From Gnetum montanum (Eukaryota > Streptophyta > Gnetopsida > Gnetales > Gnetaceae), in the NCBI GenBank assembly GCA_015680685.1, contig MNCI01009599.1:140079-204078 (forward strand): DNA of 64,000 nt, given 5' to 3'. The position numbers and the translations under genes are program-made. Positions within the stretch are counted from its first letter, which is position 1, and each line of letters begins with the position of its first letter. This document shows, piece by piece, positions 1 through 12,059 of the stretch. The notes beneath the pieces are model-generated. The model worked only from the letters and a program-made list of their open reading frames with translations. It was not told the DNA's origin and did no database searches.

Positions 1-50
1 GCGATATCGCGTACGCGATAACGCGGCCCAGTGCAAGTCGCGTCTCATCA
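1..50 (-). repeat. Possible terminal fragment of an A-type LTR
   Basis: The first bases are CpG-rich and nearly palindromic (GCGATATCGCG, GTACGCGATA), and the stretch ends in TCATCA at 45-50. The LTRs of elements A and B end in TCATCA on the + strand and carry the same kind of GATATC-rich U3 sequence just before it. I read this as the start of the U3 of an A-family LTR lying mostly outside the window. The match is short, so this is tentative. Confidence 0.3.
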
Positions 51-189
51 ATAGGGTTCATATTGAGAGGAGCAAGATGACTCATGATGCCTCCACTTTG
101 TCACTTATTGTTTTGTAAAACATCATGGTAAAAGGAGATAGTTACAGTTATCTACTATCACCCCAGGGTTTTGTACTATAGTATCTTCT

Positions 190-1170
190 TAAAAGGTTGC
201 CATTGGATCTGGGACACACTCTTTACAAAAGCATTTTGAGCCTTTATGCCAAGGATAGAATCCTTGGGCACCCCTGCCTCATGAGTTTGTTGATTTGCCA
301 GAGGGGTGTACCTATTCTAGAGTTGCCTTTGCTTAAAGGCAAGGGGAGTCTCAGTGAGTATATTGAGAAGAGGAGTACTTCCTATGCAGTAGAAGTAGGA
401 CCTAGCACTAGATCTCTAAAACAAAAGAAGGAAGCATCTTCACTATTGAGATAATCAAAATCCTCTAGTGCTTAGATCAGTTCATCTCTAAAGAAGCTTT
501 TTCGACCCCTTGCATAAGCCATTGGGAAGCTTGTGAGGAACCTCTCTTACTTGTGTAAGAGTTTGGATGTGGCTGAATTCCTCCTCCCTCCAATGGACAA
601 GTGTTTGAGAAGGTCACTACTCCTCCTATCTTTGACAATGAGGAAGATGTTCTTGTTTCTCCATGACATTCTTTAGTAGTAGGACCTTCTCATATGTATG
701 ACTCATGGATGGAGTTAGATTCCAAGCTAGAGGCATCCCCAACTAGTGTCTAGGGGGAGCATCATGCTTCCATGTAGCAGCCAGAGCACCATGATCTGGT
801 CCCTCCTGCTTACATAGGTCCACCTCCTATTGATGCTCCTAGCTCTTTTGAGCAATGGGCTATCTAGAGCATCTTTGGAACCACATCCCAATGGGTTCCA
901 ATTCAGCAGCTACCAACTCCATCAGCTCCACCAACATCCTCTTGGTTTTGAATGAAGCTTTATCCTAGGTAGCCTCCATTGTAGTAGGTTGAGTTCTTTG
1001 ATGAGGACACCCAAAGATCTAGTTGACCTAGCACCAGCAATGATGATGATGAGGAGGAGACTTATTGTCCATCTATAGTAGTAGGGGATTTTGAGTATGG
1101 GGATGCTACCAATGAGATGTTGTTTGGTTGTTTATTCTATCATTTTGATGATAAAAAAGAAAGAGATATT
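190..1170 (+). pseudogene. Decayed 3' ORF of LTR element H1
   Basis: A readable but broken protein lies just upstream of the polypurine tract of H1. An open stretch at 197-454 contains a segment (LGHPCLMSLLICQRGVP) that resembles the 'putative plant transposon protein' domain found in some plant LTR elements. From about 600 to 1170 a proline-, serine- and acidic-rich tail can be followed in one frame (SSFEQWAI, PSTSNDDDEEE). Most interruptions there are TAG, several apparently former CAG. Not all of the region is in one frame. It could be the C-terminal part of a gag-like or extra ORF. The domain assignment is from memory of the family and weak. Confidence 0.4.
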
Positions 1171-1577
1171 TTTTTGGCTCTCACATATGTGATTTTGGGA
1201 CTTTGCACATATGTGATTGTTGTGGTATGATAGTTGTGGATAGTTGCACTCTAATGTGATTTTGGACAATATGACATATAATAGTTTGTAGTTGGTTGTG
1301 GATAGATGGTGTGTTTTTCTTGTTATCTCTATGTGGTCTATCTTTGCTATTTATTTTACTTATACCTTGATCCACGTACCATTGAACCTCCACGCTTATC
1401 CTAATCCTTGGCTATCATAGGAATTTATGTCCTAATGTTTTTTATTCATATATTTTTATAAACTTTCATTATATGCTTTATCCTTTTTGGTCATGTCTAA
1501 AAATGGGGAGAAGTAATTTATGTGTTATTATGTATTTGGAACAAGATTAACCCATTTTCTTAAGTTTTGAAAATTAC

Positions 1578-1592
1578 CAAAAAGGGGGAGAT
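1578..1592 (+). other. Polypurine tract of element H1
   Basis: The run AAAAAGGGGGAGATT lies immediately before the TG of the LTR at 1593. A purine run followed by ATTG is the usual plus-strand primer context in plant LTR elements, especially Ty1/copia. It sets the orientation of H1 as + and marks the downstream LTR as the 3' LTR. Confidence 0.7.
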
Positions 1593-2738
1593 TGTGGACC
1601 TTTTAGTATGCCAAAACATTAAGAAAAATGGAAGACAAGGTTGTTTTTGTGTGTGTGTGTGTGATTGTTATGCTTGTAGGATAAGAACATGGATTAAGGC
1701 TTAGATTGAGACAAGAAAGTTTACAGAAGATCATGATTGTGGATAAGGAATTATGAATTCATCATGCAAAGGAAGGTTGAAGAAAGACTTTTTTGAGAAA
1801 TAGTAGATGTCTTGGAAGAATTAGAGGATGCATAGGAAAAGATGTCTTTAAGAAATAGTATACATCTTTCCTTAGACAAAGGTGTCTTCCATTAGGCAAA
1901 GGCATCTTTACAGAATGCAAGCCAGTCTCAGAAAGATGTATTCCATTAGACAAAGATGGCTTTCCAAAATGGAGATTTCAAAAAGACATCTTCCCTAGAC
2001 AAAGATGTCTTTTACAAATAGAAGGCATATATAGAAAGACATCTCAAGTATGAAGAAGATGTCCTTCATGACCGTTAGTGACTATTTGCTAGCCGTTGCA
2101 TAGGTTCCAAGATGGACTTGGAAGCATGGTAGCTATAAGAAGACATCATATGCATTGGGAAATGTGTAAGATTATGTGTAATCATTGTACAATCATTTTG
2201 TCAATCATTGTGATCTCTGTTTCTCTTCATTGTATCATCATTTATTCATTGTAAAGTGTGCTATATCACAAAGTTCATGGATTAGCAAACTAAGTTGCAT
2301 TTATCCCTTGTAATTGTTCTTCCTTGTTGCCTTGTGGGGTTGATGTACTTCTTGTAGGAAGGCATATTACTTGAGCTTGTCAGGATCCTACAGGATTGAG
2401 TGATTGGTGTTATGGCACAACACTCTAGAGTGGAGCTTAAGATTGTAAAGGTTATGGAAGCTTAGAAACCACATTCCAAGCCTAATAGGACCTTGCAAGG
2501 TTGAGTGGTTGGTTTTGCAACACAACACTCCAAAGCGGGGCTTTAAGATTGTACAAGGTGTGGATCCTTCAAACTACATTTAAGAGTAATAAAGTCCAGA
2601 GGTATGCTTGTGATCTACCCTTTGAGTGTGGACTACCCAAGTTGGGGAACCATGTTAATTTCATGTGTGTGCTTTGCCTCATATAGTTTTAATTTGGGGA
2701 ACTTATTCATGCCCCCTTTCTAAGTTCAACAATCCACA
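1593..2738 (+). repeat. 3' LTR of element H1
   Basis: This LTR runs from TGTGGACC to AATCCACA, so its ends form the inverted repeat TGTGGA/TCCACA. A diverged full-length relative is present at 16896-18142. Shared landmarks include a block of AAGACATCTT-like motifs (about 1785-2060), a segment around 2140-2290 about cold-spot AT sequence, and the tail after 2640. The 5' LTR lies outside the window. The five bases after the LTR are TAATG, which would be one half of the target duplication. The superfamily is probably Ty1/copia, judged only from the polypurine tract and LTR style. Confidence 0.75.
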
Positions 2739-4130
2739 TAATGATCCTGATTACCAACATTTACTCCAATAACTAGCTATCCAAACCCAACTAGATAGCC
2801 ACTCTTGGATTAAAAAATGAATGGCAAGAACTATACTTAAAAAGAATCAAAAGTGGAATATTAAAAATTGTATCTCCAATATCCATCACGATGTTGGATT
2901 GCATATCTACTAGTTGGTTAATTAAAGTATACACTAAACTCTATGTTATAGCATCCACAACTCCCTAATCTTCTACCAGCCTATGATACCCACCATCACC
3001 TAAATGATTTAGTCAGTTGAACCTCTTGTAACTTGGATGATCACAAATAAAATAGTTAAGATAATTCATGTGGAGATTTCTAGCCTTCATATAGGCAAAG
3101 CATGGTGGAGGTCCATGAGTGGTTCCACCATTTCTAGACTACTATTACTAAATACAACTACCTGACTTCTAGACCATTTGAAACTACTTGCTTTTTTCTT
3201 AGAAGAGATCTTACTCCTCTTTAAGAAATGATTAATATGTACTACTTTAGTATCTTGATTACAGTCCACCTCCACCTTATAAAAACAAGATTCCTTATAT
3301 GTTTTAAAAGGTGGAGGTGCAAGTGATCCTTGATGGAAGCATGGAAACTACTAATAAAACATGAAGCCCTAAACTTTTTATTCATGTGTACATGTAGAAC
3401 ATACATACTTAGCTTGGAGAAGTTTGTATTATTCTAAGGAATGGACTAATTGCCTTAGTACAACCAGTAGAATTTCTTTGTCATAGTCTCCATGTACTTC
3501 TCTGGAACATAACTCTTATTAAAGATGAAAAGGAACTTACTTCAAGAAATGTAATGCTCCTTCCAATGCTCAGCCTTATCCTAGATAATCCACCAATGAT
3601 AAATTGTACCCTTAAATTGGTACACTGCTAATCATATGTACTACTTAAGAGTGTAGCCTAATAACATGAAAGCTTTATCAATATTCTTCAACAACTTTAT
3701 AGTAGATGTGCGATCCTCTTAAATCTTAAAATTAGGTGGCCCTAGCTTATGAAATTACTTCATAAGTTTTCTATCCAAGGGTTGTCTACCACTACTAAAA
3801 CCAACATGTGAATACAATGTGTATGGATTCTTCTTCATCTACTTACAAAGAAAATTTAGCAAGTGGCAATTGATGTCCACTTGATTGACATTATTATTAT
3901 TAAAGAAATTAATAGGATCTAGAGTCTAATTCTTTACTTCTATCTCATGATCATTTGAGGGATTTTGAAAGATATTAGGAGTTGGTATTGGGTTACTAGG
4001 TCCGACATCCACATGCTTGCCATGTTTATATCCATGTCTATCACCTTCTATCATTGAACAACACCAGAAGCAATTAGGGACTCGACTAATATATATCTCT
4101 AACACAAACCAATAATACCCTTCCATCTAG
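2739..4130 (-). pseudogene. gag: Gag and protease remnant of a Ty3/gypsy element (chromovirus-like)
   Basis: Read on the minus strand from about 4130 downward, a frame with many stops gives a clear retrotransposon Gag. A KLGPPNF segment near 3750 is followed by LAVYQFKGTIYHWW (near 3610), a YVPEKYMET segment (near 3510) and a FISSFHASIKDHL segment near 3330. Further on, HSFFNPRVAI with LGL after it (about 2790) matches the region after the catalytic Asp of a retropepsin, although the usual D-S-G is degraded. No long ORF survives. The remnant stops at 2739 exactly where the H1 LTR begins, so H1 probably inserted here and pol lies beyond the window. It differs from A, B, C and G, whose Gag is of another type. 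Confidence 0.6.
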
Positions 4131-6150
4131 TCCAAAAAAAAGAGCATTATGTTAGGTCAAAGCCCTAAAAATTGTAGGTTATGACAAGAAGGAAATCTCT
4201 TGAATGAATTAGTGAAGTATAGAAGGATACATAGAAGGATTAAAAAATTATATCATGACTAAAAGGAAATCAATTTAAACATGAAATTGGCAATTAATAT
4301 AAGGAATAATATTAACTATATTAAATTCACAAATAGCCAACATTTATATATGAAATGTCATAATCCTCTACTAAAATCCATGGCAATACCTAGGCATGAA
4401 AGAAAATACATATCCAACATATGATAATTCATCTAATAATAATTAATCAACATAAAATCTATTTGGTATATAACATAATCAAGCTTTGAAAGATCATATA
4501 TCTATATATGACTAGAAAGTGTAAATAAGCTATCAAAATATAAAATAGCATCTCATGGTCCTCCTACTCCTCCTAGCCCTGGTGACCTAATAATAAAAGT
4601 GAGGATTAGTATAAAACTAAGTGAGAAGCCTTGGCACCATGTTAGTATCTTCCAAGGATAAGAGTTCATGGTGAAGGACTTAGTAAGGAAACTTCAAACT
4701 ACAAGCACATGTTAGCATATACACATAACAAAGATCATCTAGTACTATAGATATATAATGATACTAAACTAGGCTTGGTTATAAGCAAGAATACTCTCCA
4801 ATCCTTCAACCAAATAAACACATGAACTAGAATATTGACACACATCAAACTCAATGTAACATATGGATTTATTTTCATGAATACTTAATCAATTTGTTAA
4901 GTCAATTATCATTTACTTCTTATCACTATAATTCACAAGGATTTATTTTAGTCTTAACTAGTCTTAGTGGTATACCCAACACCATTATGTAAAATTTAAA
5001 AAATGGTATTAGAGTTACCTAGTAAACCCTCTAATGTTTTAGAGGTATAATGTGTCATCATAGAACCAAATACTCTTCCATTCCTATGGGATGAGGCCTA
5101 CAGTAAGAGCCTAATAAATGCATCTTAATCTATGGGAAATTCCATATCATCCAAGATATCAATCACCAACTAGACACACAACTCAATGTTAGTACCTTTC
5201 AACATATATTCACATATCCAAAGAAGACACATAAACCAATGTTGATGATGTAGGTTCAGTCATACATCTAAGCTCATGTCATAGGACTTAGACATGACTT
5301 CCAAACAAGCATAACAAGTAACTAACATTTACTCAACACATGAAAGGGTTACTTACATGATAATTGTAGATTAAAAGGTCATCCATCTTAGCTCAAATAG
5401 GTAAGAGGACTGAAAATGACAAAATTGAACTTACCACAATGAAACCATGATCCATGATCTATGCTCATGACTATCACCATGACTCATGATTTATAATAAA
5501 TTAATGTTGGTAACAAAAGGTATAAAAAAGAAAATTTATTCCAACCACAATATGACAACTTATGATTGATCCATGGTTTGCTCATCCTTATGTAAGGTTT
5601 CCAAATGAAGAATAGAAAGATAAAGTAGGATATTTGTGCTAATCATGACATATGATTAACTGATGGCTAACTGGTTGTCTTGTAAGAAGAAAATATTTTT
5701 AAGAAATAGAGACTTGACTTGAATTTGGAAATAGATGCTCATTGTCATTAGCAATATTTCATCATGATCCATGGTGTAGGAAAAAAAAAGAAAAAAAACT
5801 AAAAATTGACATAAAAAAATCCCCAAATATTTTACTATCAACTAGAGATTGTAATAATACTTATACAAAAGCTCCATGAATAATTATATGCTACTAAAAT
5901 TTAGAAGAAATATTTAAAACTTCTAAAAGCAAAACAAAAGAGAAAAAACAACAAATTGATCATACTAAAGAAAAACTTAGAATTCCAAAAAGTGTACAAG
6001 ATTCATTGGGACATACGACATGAAAAATGTAACAACATCAAACCTATATCAAAACATGCAATAACCATGTCTAAAATATGAGAACATGGCATTAACATGA
6101 GACCCTCATTCTTCTAAAATTATCATAGTGCATTAAATACAAAAGTTGCA
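4131..6150. other. AT-rich stretch without recognisable genes
   Basis: About 2 kb of AT-rich sequence in which I see no conserved protein, RNA gene, terminal repeat or tandem array. It may be the leader or LTR of the degraded gag-protease element to its left, but I found no repeat partner in the window. The left target site of element A is its last five bases (TTGCA). Confidence 0.5.
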
Positions 6151-6929
6151 TGATGAGTGGTGAGGTATCCCTACGCTCAACCATACGAATACAAACATTT
6201 CACGCACGATCTCGTCGAATTCCAAGGACTAAGCGCCTATGCGTCTTTGTGGAATAATAATGGGTTGATTAATCATTGTCTTCCCATCTTACTTGTATGT
6301 CACAGTTGTATGGTTAAGTAAGCTTGAGGTATATGATTTTTATGGCTTTTATGTGTTTTATATCCTATGCTAATAAGGAGGGGGAGAGAGAAATAACTAA
6401 GTAACTAATCTAATTTAACTATTCATTAACTAAGTTCTAAGTACTCATAACATCCTGAACTAGTGCAACACTGCTAGGATTACCAAATGCTAATTGTTAC
6501 TAGGTTATCAAGTGCTACATGCATGCTCGAAGCGGTCGTACTGAGTGTAATTAACTAAGGGAGTTTTAAGGTGAGAGAAATAATTAATTAACTAGGAAAG
6601 CATTAAATAATAATTAACAATGATTAATCTATTCTGTATGCTGCAAGGTTTATCATAAAGTTCATCTTTATTGCCATACACAAAGTGTGCTCAGGTACAC
6701 AATGCTTGAATAAAGATCTGTTCACTCTATGACTCCTACTACGGGCACGCAGAAATAATTCTAACATTGGAGGGAAAAATTGACAAGAGTTTGGCTAAGG
6801 GACTACTTCTAATTGTTGGGAACCAAGGGTGCCACCTCTTATTTATAAGCAAGGAGGTAGGCCGCAATATTGGGTATCTGACATCGCATGGTCGATCCGA
6901 TATTGCGGATGTGATATCACCGTTCATCA
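6151..6929 (-). repeat. 3' LTR of element A
   Basis: This is the shorter copy (779 bp). Compared with the 5' LTR it lacks about 27 bp beside the U3 end (the segment at about 15973-16000) and about 27 bp in the middle (present at about 15480-15506). A TATA-like box lies on the minus strand at 6839-6847. Many C/T and G/A differences separate the copies, which indicates an old insertion. Confidence 0.9.
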
Positions 6930-6940
6930 TACCCCCATGA
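6930..6940 (-). other. Polypurine tract of element A
   Basis: Read on the minus strand, CATGGGGGTA directly precedes the TGATGA of the 3' LTR. This is the expected place and composition for the plus-strand primer of a gypsy element. Confidence 0.65.
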
Positions 6941-8825
6941 CTAAATGAAAACTCATCCTCAAGTTCCTTACAAAATATTGGGAAGGTATGGGATTATTAA
7001 TTGAATGACCATTGATGGTGGAACGGGTTGACTGACTCAACGTGCCCAGTGAACGGATCAACAATACAATACATGACAACATTAGTGTTCATGACCACCA
7101 AAGTGAACACTGTACATAAATGACATCTAGCCTTATTTGGTATCTAGAAGAGAAGAAGGAGAGAAAGAGAAAAGAATAAGATGTACTGCTGTCGATGCCA
7201 ATATTGTGCCTTTCGTTGTTTGTCCATAGCCATGCCACCAATCTTGCTCCTTTCGTAAACGTTCCAGTTCCAGTCCATCTTGAGTGTTTCCTCCAAGCCT
7301 AGTCCATTGTTGTATGATTGCCATCTACACACACAACACAACCACAAATGAACGAGGTAGATAACTCACAATGCAGTTGATACCTTGCCTCGATGTAAAG
7401 TGTATTGGCTGAGTTGTGGTTATGGTAGATACTGATTCTAGAGTTTTAACACTAGAGACTACCTAAGGTGTAAGGGTTAGGAAAAATTGAAAAATTTTAA
7501 GAGCAAACCTCCAGTAGCGATAGGGTGGAAAAAGATAAGGAATAAGAAAAGTGGAGAAAAAATAATAATGGCAATGCTAATAAAATGGATGTCATGGATG
7601 GGGATGAAACAAAAAATTATTGATTACAGGAAATGTTTAAGGGAAAGAAGTTAACAAATGCACCAAAAAGGAATGCTAGTGGGTCCTCCCCAAAGTAGGC
7701 TCATGCCTTTAGTGCCCTAATAGACCCACAAACTAAAGAGTTTGTAGGCTCTAGGAATTTCAATTGGAAGAAAGAGTTAAAAACTTACCCATAAGAAATT
7801 ACCAAGGAAGAAAAATGCATCAACCAAGATAGAGACTAATGATAAAATCAGCAATGAGGTGAGAAATGGAAAAGAAAGGTAGAGAGTAGAGAATGGAATC
7901 GAAACCCAAGAACAAGGTTGTGTAAAGTACCTTGTGTATTTCATGGTTAATGTGACTGAGTAGAACTCATTCCAAATCCAGGCTCAACAATCCACATTCA
8001 GTGACCTCGCATCAACACATTTGACTAGCCCATCCCCTTGAAGCAACAAGAATGCCTCTACAAAAGGTCACCACCATTTCGAGGAAAGCGAGATGGAGAA
8101 CTAGGAAGTGAGAAGGGGCCTTAGTTAGAGGGAACCTTCATACATGGGTAATATATCTTTCCAGTACCATAACTAGTGCATGTAGCCCAAGTTCATTACT
8201 GTGTCTAAGGGGTGTGCTTTGAATTCTCACTATTTTTTTGTGTTTTTCACATGAGAACCACACCATGCAAAGACTTATTTGTATGTACTCAGCTTCCGGT
8301 AATTTAACCAATGATCAGAATGGTAGAAAATCCAAATAAAAAACATCCAAGCACTTAAGAGAATAGCTAGTACAAATGCATAGAATCTCCTTGAAGTCAC
8401 ACCCTTTTCATCCTTTGAGTCTTTCCTTAGTCTAAGAAATACCTAGTCACAAATTTGTTAAGAGTTGTATTAGAGGAAGGGACTATATAGTTCCAAGCCA
8501 AGGAAAACCATAGGATTTTATGGATGCATGAACGTTGTGAACTCATTTCCTATTTAATCAAAAGAACCATACCTTAATTATCAACATCATACTTCAAAGG
8601 TAAAATCCAAACATTAGCAATCAATATGATATTATTCATGCCACCATCATGAACACTTATTTGGTAATGAATGAAACAAAATAAAATCACATGAAGAACT
8701 AGTAAAAATATGAACAATGGTGTAAAACAAAAAATAAGAAAAATTCAAGAAATGTGCAAAAAAAAAATGTGTAAAACAAAAATGTGTAAAACAAAAAATT
8801 AGAAAGAAATGAGGGTATTCAATGA
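6941..8825 (-). other. 3' untranslated region of element A
   Basis: About 1.9 kb between the integrase stop and the polypurine tract. There is no env-like frame on the sense strand. The part at 8011-8825 is similar to element B at 35100-35960, which shows it belongs to the family. It includes AAAATGTGTAAAAC repeats near 8760-8800. On the other strand, 7569-7827 reads as a short protein-like stretch with three stops. I treat that as unproven. Confidence 0.6.
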
Positions 8826-10092
8826 TTAGCAAGGGTGGCCATCTCCCCCATGACTGAATTGGAAGGAGGAGATTCGAAATAATGAGCAAGGTTGCCCACC
8901 TACAGAGGTAGCATATGTTCTGGCTATCCTAAACTCATGGAAAGGTTTTGTTTGTTGCACATTGACTAACAGTATCTTATATGGGCTCTCAGGTTTACAT
9001 ATGGTCATGGCTCCTGAAGGAAAAGTTACATAGATAATGTAAGGTCCTTCCCATAGTGTTTGAAATTTGGTCCATTGTGACACATGTGCGGGGTTTCAAT
9101 AGAGAACCTTATTTCCAGGTTGATACTTAACTTTCCTGATTTTCAGGTCATGACATTGTTTATTAAATGCATTGTTAACTCATTGGATGACATGGTAGCT
9201 AATTGGTTCTCGTCTAGCAAGTTAAGAGTCATCAACCTTTGTTTTTGTGCTAGATCAAGGTCAAGGTTGAGGTCACATGTCGTGGCTAGTGTACAGAGCT
9301 TAGTTTGGATAAGGAGCATTGGAAGTTTTCCATACACTAACTCATAGGAAGAGTAGCCTATAGGGATTTTCCATGTGGAGCGGTATGCCCAAAGGACATC
9401 ATTTAGTTTAGTGCTCCAATCTTGCCTATACTTGCTAATGGTTTTGGTTAGTATCTTAGTAATCTCCCTGTTGGTGACCTTGGCTTGCCCATTTGCTTGG
9501 GGGTGGTCTAGTGTAGTCAATTTTTCCTCAACCCCTAAGCGTTGCATTAACTTCCAAAAATTGGTACCTGTAAAGTGTGTACCATTATTTGAGATAAGTG
9601 CACGTGGCACACCAAACCTGTTGACAACTTGTTGTTGGATAAATCGTGTAGTTGTAGATGAGGTGCAATCTTTAATAGTAGCTACTTTAGCCCATTTTGT
9701 TAAGTAGTCTATGGAAACTATGATGTAAAATTTTCCATTGGACATTGGTGTAATGGGCCCCATGAAATCAATTCCCCAAATGTCAAAGGGTTCTAACGGT
9801 TGAATCCATTGTTGCAGACCCTCCATTCTAGCAGTCATTCCTCCATCACATTGACAGGGCTCAAAAAATTGGACGAATTGATGGGTGTCCTAGAATAAAG
9901 TAGACAAATAATATCCTACAAGCAAGATCTTAATAGCCATTCATCTCCCAGCATAGTGACCCCCACAAGGGCCCTCATGAGCATCTTGTAGAACTCTCAT
10001 TTGATCTCTATCGGGAACACACCATCAAACCAAGCCATTAGGACAAACTTTGTAAAGTTGTCCATTGATCTCCATAAAGTACTTGGCTCTCT
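8826..10092 (-). pseudogene. pol: Integrase of element A, inactive
   Basis: Integrase joins the element's cDNA to host DNA. The N-terminal zinc region is recognisable (DAHEGPCGGHYAGR, then CQCDGG) at about 9850-10050. The core begins with GIDFMGP, holding the first catalytic Asp. The second site reads ISNNGTHF at 9572-9595, so the Asp is replaced by Asn (codon 9587-9589). The Glu region reads HPQANGQAKV, with Lys in place of Glu. The C-terminal GPY-type motif is present (LWEGPYII, about 9040). The main open stretch is 231 codons (9143-9838). Two of the three catalytic acids are lost, so this copy could not work. Confidence 0.85.
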
Positions 10093-10102
10093 AAAGAAAC
10101 TA

Positions 10103-10730
10103 TTATTTCCTATTAAGGTCTAACCCTTGTGGTGTTTTTTGGGTAAGGAGATAGGTAAGAATGTTATTGTACCAATTTGTCTCTGTGGGTGATTGATTAT
10201 TCACTACATCGGCAAAGAGGAACTCATTAGGGAAGTGATCAGAAACAGGATGCTTGCCCTCTTTGCTGTCCCAGCATAATCGAGATAAATGATCGACAAC
10301 TACGTTCTCAGTGCCTTTATGATTGATCATCATTAGATCGAACTCTTGTAGGATTACCAACCATCGTATAATATGAGGGCTTACCATTGGCTTATTCATG
10401 AGGAACCAGATTGTACTATGATTTGTGTGTATGAATACTTTGTATCCTAATACATAGTGCCTAAATTTTTCTAGTGCAAACACTACAACCATTAATTCTT
10501 TTTCTATAATAGTGTAGTTAAGTTGTGCAGCAGCTATACTTTTACTTGCACAGTGGATGTAATAAGGATGTTTTTGATCATCTAACTGTGTAAGTATGAC
10601 TCCTAAGGCATAGTTGGATGCATCAGTCATGACATGGAATGGTTTGGACCAGTTAGGAGCTTGTAGAATGGGTGTTTCTACCAACTTTTGCTTCAAAGTT
10701 TGGAAAGCTAGTTTTCATTCCCTGGTCCAC
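10103..10730 (-). pseudogene. pol: RNase H domain of element A
   Basis: RNase H removes the RNA strand during reverse transcription. An open stretch of 197 codons covers most of the domain. Visible landmarks are MTDASNYALG (first Asp), EKELM (catalytic Glu), the NHSTIWFL segment where Asp is normally expected before H (TNH here), and VVDHLSRL near the end. It runs directly from the RT connection region and is followed by the integrase zinc region. The domain order RT, RH, INT identifies Ty3/gypsy. It is among the best preserved segments of element A. Confidence 0.85.
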
Positions 10731-11500
10731 TTGAAGGGTACGTCCTTTTTCATTAGCTCTATTAATGGTTTGGCAATCTTCGGAAAGTTCTCTATGAATT
10801 TCCTATAATAACTAGTGTTTCCAAGGAATGACCAAATGTCTTTAACAGTTTCTGGTTGATGGGTAATTCGTTAGATGACTTTGATTTTCTCAGGATCTAC
10901 CTCTATCCCTGCATGTGATATTTTATGCCTAAGTACTACGCCTTCGTGGACCATTAAATGGATTTTCTACCAGTTAAGCCTTAGATGAGTTTCTACACAT
11001 CTTTTCAACACTTACTCTAATCGGTCCAAGGCTTGATCAAAACTTTCCTCGTAAGTGGAGAAGTCATCCATAAAGACTTCCACAGCATTTCCTATCTACT
11101 GCTGGAATATGCTTAGAACTAAGTGCTGAAATGTGGTAGGGGCATTGCACAAGCCAAACGACATTTGTATATATGCAAACATTCCCCAAGGACTAGTGAA
11201 TGTAGTTTTGGTTTGGTCTTCTGGGACTATTTATATTTGGTTGTATCTGCTATAGGCATCCAGAAAACTATAATAGTGATGCCATGCAATTGTGTCCAAG
11301 ACTTGGTCAACAAATGACAACGTAAAGTGATCCTTGAATGTTGCCATGTTTAGCAGCCTAAAATCTATACACACCCTCCATTTTCCTTCCCTTTTAGGCA
11401 CAATTACTAAGGGGCAATGGGGTATATGAACCCAACCTTTAGAAGTTGTTCGATTTCTTCTTTTACTACTTGCTTCAACTTTGGGTTCAATCACCTCTAT
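10731..11500 (-). pseudogene. pol: Reverse transcriptase of element A
   Basis: RT copies the element RNA into DNA. Motifs appear in the expected order: VPKREGKWRVCIDF (about 11390), KDHFTLSFVDQVLD, then FLDAYSRYNQ in an open stretch at 11231-11494. GMFAYIQMSFGLCNAPTTFQ and the catalytic box FMDDF (about 11060-11076, the YXDD motif) lie in another segment after stops. The palm and connection continue to FLGNTSYYRKFIENF near 10800. Several in-frame stops are present. Its closest relatives in the window are the RT regions of elements B and C. Confidence 0.85.
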
Positions 11501-12059
11501 GGTTGTTTTCGAGGCTGCATGGAGGAGTTAGTGTAAATCCTATGTTGACATATCCTAGGATCTATTCCAATTAATTTCGGATATGACTAGGTGAAGGCTT
11601 TTGACCACTTGTTGATTACCTTGAGTAGACTTTCTTTTTGTTGCAGCGCAAGTCTTACATTAATGATTACCAATTTTCCATTCTTAAGTAACATGTATTC
11701 CACACCGGTGGGCAATGGTTTTAGTGCCAAGGACTCTTATTTAAATTTCTTGGGAAATTCCAACTTCCCCTAGTTGATGTTTTCTATGTTAGGATTGGGA
11801 ATTTGGTGGTGGACTTGCTCTAATGCATCAATGCTATCTATATAAGCGTAAGTCAAACCTTCAGTTAGTTCCATGCATAGAAGTGAGCTTCTTTCTTGAT
11901 CAACTATTAGTCATTGGGTGTCTTCTTATCTTGTGGCTACTGCATATAGGCACATTTGTATGTTGATCGTTTGTGCACACTGATTGCATGCAGGCAATGT
12001 TAAACTTTGCACAACCCATGATCTCTACACGCAATTGCACCTTGTGTCACTGTACGTGA

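Noticed and set aside
7569-7827. Antisense protein-like stretch in the 3' region of element A
   Set aside because: It has three stops in about 85 codons, and I found no clear counterpart in B or C. Too weak to call.
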